Shown piece by piece: positions 6,188-8,596 of a stretch of 8,596 bases of DNA. Origin of the DNA: JACKOD01 sp041591635 (GTDB lineage Bacteria > Pseudomonadota > Gammaproteobacteria > Pseudomonadales > Oleiphilaceae). The position numbers and the translations under genes were made by a program. Position 1 is the stretch's first letter, and every line of letters starts with the position of its first letter. The notes under the pieces are model-generated. The model saw only the letters and a program-made list of their open reading frames with translations, had not been told where the DNA came from and searched no databases. The DNA lies in assembly GCA_041591635.1 (NCBI GenBank), contig JBFHRO010000137.1, forward strand, positions 1-8,596. The letters run 5' to 3'.

Positions 6188-7434
6188 CGGGCTTTCTCCT
6201 GCACACAAGACGCCGGGCGAGATAGCGCGGCGGGCGTGCCGGCCTGATCACGCGGCTGCCGGTGACACAACCACCGCCACAACCCTTCCATGGGGCCATA
6301 CTCAAACCGCGCCAGCCAGGCACTGGCAAACCCCAGCAATACCACCCACATGGCCAGACAGACGCCCATTAACTCAAGGCGCGACAATTGGCCAAACCAT
6401 CCCAGTCCGTGGCCGTAGAACACACTCGTCGCGATCAGGGTCTGACTCAGATACAGGGTGAGCGCCATACGTCCGGCATTGGCCAGCACCTGCAGTAAGC
6501 GGGGAAAAAGCTCGCGCTGGCACGCCCACATCACCAGGCCAAGGTAACCACCGGCCACCAAGAGGCTCCCCACGTAATTGGGGATCTGCCCCAGCCCTGC
6601 GGCGAAGTCGAATTGCCACTGGTGCTCGATGTTGAGCCAAAGTCCGATGCTGGCCAGCGGTAATCCCAGACCAAAGCCAGCCAGCATCAGACGCTGATAA
6701 AAGCGACCGGAGCGCCGGGCGCTGGTCACGCCCAGGCGATACAGGGCCATGCCCAGCAACATCAAACCACATACCCGCCACACCAATACCAGGGGAAACA
6801 ACCACAGATGAATCTCCAGCGCCGTCTTCGCACGCAAGGGCAACTGGCCCCACCAGGATCCCTGCATCACGGCGACCTCCTGGGCCAGCGCGCCCGGCGA
6901 GGGTTGCCAGGCATCTTGCAACTCGGCCACGCCAGCGCCACCTCCCGACAGAAACAACGCCCCGGGAACGGCCAGCAAGGCCGTCGCCAGAGCGATCTGG
7001 CGGGTGGCAGACCAGTGTCTGGTGCCCATAATCAAGAACGCACAGAGGGCATACACCAGCAGCACGTCTCCCGGCCACAGCAAATAGGCGTGAATGGCTC
7101 CAAACAACGCCAGCCACAGGTGACGGCGCACCAGATACCCCCGTGCCGTTTCGCCGGCACGCTCACGCCGATCGGACATCAGCGCCAGGCTGGTGCCAAA
7201 CAGTAATGAAAACAGGGTCATGAACTTGGATTCGGCCAGCACATAGCTGAGGTTAAAAACCCAGCTATCGCTGGTCGAGGCAGGCAATACGGTGGGATTG
7301 AAGTAGGCGGCGTCGGGCAGGCCAAAAGACTGGATATTCATCAACAGAATACCCAGTACGGCGACCCCTCGCAGCACGTCGATCGCCACCAGGCGTGCGG
7401 GTTTTGGCACTGAAGAAAGCGGGATGGATTGCAT
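6184..7434 (-). CDS. DUF418 (YeiB-like) multi-pass membrane protein
   Basis: A 416-residue inner-membrane protein with around ten hydrophobic segments. The N-terminal signature RLVAIDVLRGVAVLGILLMN and the following KFMTLFSLLFGTSLALM are typical of the YeiB/DUF418 family; the C-terminal DUF418 region holds NAGRMALTLYLSQTLI. The biochemical role of the family is unsettled; it is distantly similar to membrane acyltransferase-like proteins, and I infer nothing firmer. Start at 7434 is supported by GGAG (7446-7443) 8 bases upstream and by the signature beginning near residue 14. Its stop overlaps the adaptor start (ATGA at 6187-6184), so it is the first gene of a coupled trio with the adaptor and pump. 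This partnership is unusual and suggests an envelope role tied to export. The 106-base gap in front probably carries its promoter. Confidence 0.92.
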   Translation of the reverse strand: MQSIPLSSVPKPARLVAIDVLRGVAVLGILLMNIQSFGLPDAAYFNPTVLPASTSDSWVFNLSYVLAESKFMTLFSLLFGTSLALMSDRRERAGETARGYLVRRHLWLALFGAIHAYLLWPGDVLLVYALCAFLIMGTRHWSATRQIALATALLAVPGALFLSGGGAGVAELQDAWQPSPGALAQEVAVMQGSWWGQLPLRAKTALEIHLWLFPLVLVWRVCGLMLLGMALYRLGVTSARRSGRFYQRLMLAGFGLGLPLASIGLWLNIEHQWQFDFAAGLGQIPNYVGSLLVAGGYLGLVMWACQRELFPRLLQVLANAGRMALTLYLSQTLIATSVFYGHGLGWFGQLSRLELMGVCLAMWVVLLGFASAWLARFEYGPMEGLWRWLCHRQPRDQAGTPAALSRPASCVQEKAR

Positions 7435-7540
7435 ACTGACACTCCGGGTTATCCTGAAGTGCCCAGTATGCGCAAGCCGCCTGGTATCGGCAGTTCAGAA
7501 AAGGTGCGGCGTTTGTCAGCGTTTGTCAGCGCCCGCCCGG
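7435..7540 (-). promoter_or_regulatory. Gap between kinase and efflux operon, probable promoter region
   Basis: These 106 bases separate the kinase stop from the DUF418 start, whereas the three downstream genes overlap, so transcription control of the trio may start here. The region has a tandem 10-base repeat just after the kinase and a ribosome binding site GGAG at 7446-7443. CATACT (7470-7465) is a possible -10, but I see no well-spaced -35. That would suit an activator-dependent promoter. No terminator hairpin is evident, so read-through from the kinase gene is also possible. Confidence 0.4.
7511..7530 (-). repeat. Perfect tandem 10-base repeat, possible regulator box
   Basis: On the minus strand GCTGACAAAC occurs twice with no gap (7530-7521 and 7520-7511). 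A period of about one helical turn is how OmpR/PhoB-family response regulators usually bind, as tandem head-to-tail dimers on direct repeats. It lies 76 bases upstream of the DUF418 start, next to an RstB-like kinase gene whose partner would be of that family. Each copy also contains CTGACA, close to a -35 element, but no -10 lies at the right distance. Confidence 0.45.
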
Positions 7541-8596
7541 TCAGAGTACAAAGCGCAAGATAAAGGCGGCTCCCCCCAGTGCACCGGTATCGACCCGAGC
7601 CTCACCGCCATGCTGCTGCACAATACGCCGCACAATGGCCAGCCCCAGGCCGAAGCCGCCGCTGGCACGGGTGCGGCTTTCGTCGAGGCGGGTGAAGGGT
7701 AACCAGACCCGCTGGCGCTCGGCCGGGGGAATGCCGGGGCCATCGTCTTCTACCGTCAGGGTCAGGCTGGCGGGGTGCGTCTGTACCCGAATCACCACCT
7801 GGGTCGAGGCGTAACGCTGGGCATTGCGCAGCAGGTTGCTCACCGCTCGCTGCAAGTCCCTTTCGTTCGCCAGCAGTTGCGCCTTTGGGTCGCACTCGAG
7901 CTGATAGTGCAACCCCGGCTGCTGCGGGCCCAGCTTGTCGATCAGGGCCTGCAGCAACCGGCGCAACGGCAAATGCTGTTTTGCCACTTGCTCGCTGGAA
8001 TGGCGCAGGCGCGCATAGGTCAGGAGTTCATCGACCAGGTCATCGAGGGCATCGATATCGCCATCCATTTCAAGGACTTGCTGGCGCAGCTGATCCATGT
8101 TTGCGGCCGCGCGGGTCATGTCGAGGGCAAAGCGAAGGTTGGCAATGGGCGTGCGCAATTCGTGCGACACCGCCCCGGTCATGGCCTCTTGTTCCTGCAT
8201 CAGTTGATCGAGTTGCTGTGCCATGGTGTTCAGATCCCGCGCCAGTTTGCCCAGCGGCGCCGGCGCCTGTTCGGCGGCGCGCGCCGACAGTTGCCCTGCC
8301 CCTATGTCGCGGCTGACCTCGGCCAGCTGGTCGATGTGCCGCCCCAGCGGTCGCCCCAGCCACCACACCGATAAGCCTATGCCCACCAGCAGTGCCAGCA
8401 TCAGCCCCAGCAACAGCCAGTTGTAGTGGGCATAGAGCTGATCGTTGCCCTGGTAATGCAGTGCCAGATCCGGGTAGCCGTTCAGGGGGAAATAGAGGGC
8501 GATGTCCTCATCGAACAGGTCGACATCCATGCGGATCGCCACCCCCTCCTGCGTCAAGGTTTGGCGCAGCGCAACGGGCATCTCGTCTCTAGGCTG
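7541..8596 (-). CDS. Sensor histidine kinase, RstB-like (partial, N-terminus beyond window)
   Basis: 351 residues are visible; the frame is open to the right edge, so the N-terminal membrane segment and part of the periplasmic sensor are missing. Counting from the edge: sensor remnant (1-55), TM2 (58-80, LLLGLMLALLVGIGLSVWWL), HAMP (80-132), HisKA with the phosphoacceptor H145 in GAVSHELRTPIANLRF, then the HATPase domain with N-box N258 (NLLRNAQRYA), G1 box EDDGPGIPP (D284, G286, G288), F-box PFTRLD and G2 box GGFGLGLAIV (313-322). All catalytic motifs are intact. The N-box, and G1 followed by a WLPFTRLDESRTR-like stretch, resemble RstB and relatives of the OmpR-linked kinases. The cognate response regulator is probably the next gene off the right edge. 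The signal sensed is unknown. Its position suggests it controls the downstream efflux operon. Confidence 0.95.
   Translation of the reverse strand, partial: QPRDEMPVALRQTLTQEGVAIRMDVDLFDEDIALYFPLNGYPDLALHYQGNDQLYAHYNWLLLGLMLALLVGIGLSVWWLGRPLGRHIDQLAEVSRDIGAGQLSARAAEQAPAPLGKLARDLNTMAQQLDQLMQEQEAMTGAVSHELRTPIANLRFALDMTRAAANMDQLRQQVLEMDGDIDALDDLVDELLTYARLRHSSEQVAKQHLPLRRLLQALIDKLGPQQPGLHYQLECDPKAQLLANERDLQRAVSNLLRNAQRYASTQVVIRVQTHPASLTLTVEDDGPGIPPAERQRVWLPFTRLDESRTRASGGFGLGLAIVRRIVQQHGGEARVDTGALGGAAFILRFVL

Noticed and set aside
6188..6208. Earlier ATG for the adaptor
   Set aside because: It gives seven extra residues inside the DUF418 gene with no better ribosome binding site than the ATGA-coupled start at 6187.
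1..8596. CRISPR arrays, tRNA or rRNA genes, and insertion-sequence ends
   Set aside because: I saw no regularly spaced repeats, no cloverleaf or rRNA-like sequence, and no transposase or flanking terminal repeats with target duplications.

Overview
The window looks like a chromosomal piece of a Gram-negative proteobacterium, most likely a gammaproteobacterium. The reasons are an inner-membrane RND pump with its periplasmic adaptor, an RstB-like sensor kinase, a YeiB-type DUF418 membrane protein and a GC-rich core. No marker gene allows a genus call. It has two unlike halves. The left part (about 1-1770) is accessory DNA made of one intact toxin-antitoxin pair and a row of gene fragments. The right part (about 1770-8596) is a compact set of intact minus-strand genes.

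Left part: positions 1-226 hold no convincing gene. A VapBC type II toxin-antitoxin operon (299-888, plus strand) follows, with its own promoter, an inverted-repeat operator candidate and a 4-base gene overlap. It is visibly AT-richer than the rest. Between vapC and the pump gene lie four minus-strand remnants: the first 90 codons of a PF06189-type 5'-nucleotidase (921-1193), the last 33 codons of a type I restriction specificity subunit HsdS (1194-1295), a second internal HsdS piece (1294-1419), and the middle of a YhcG/DUF1016 PDDEXK nuclease (1419-1766). These read as a defence island that shrank through several internal deletions while the remaining pieces stayed well conserved.

Right part, in transcription order (right to left): a sensor histidine kinase cut by the right edge (8596-7541); a 106-base gap with a perfect tandem 10-base repeat; a DUF418/YeiB-family membrane protein (7434-6184); a periplasmic adaptor (6187-4922); and an RND permease (4922-1767). 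The last three genes are joined by ATGA and TGATG stop/start overlaps and clearly form one operon. The kinase's response regulator is not in view and probably lies just beyond the right edge. The simplest model is a two-component system controlling an envelope efflux operon through the tandem repeat. The outer-membrane channel must be supplied from elsewhere, because none is encoded downstream. The last 30 or so residues of the pump look abnormal, and its stop codon is in frame with the nuclease remnant, so one deletion endpoint lies at the 3' end of the pump gene.
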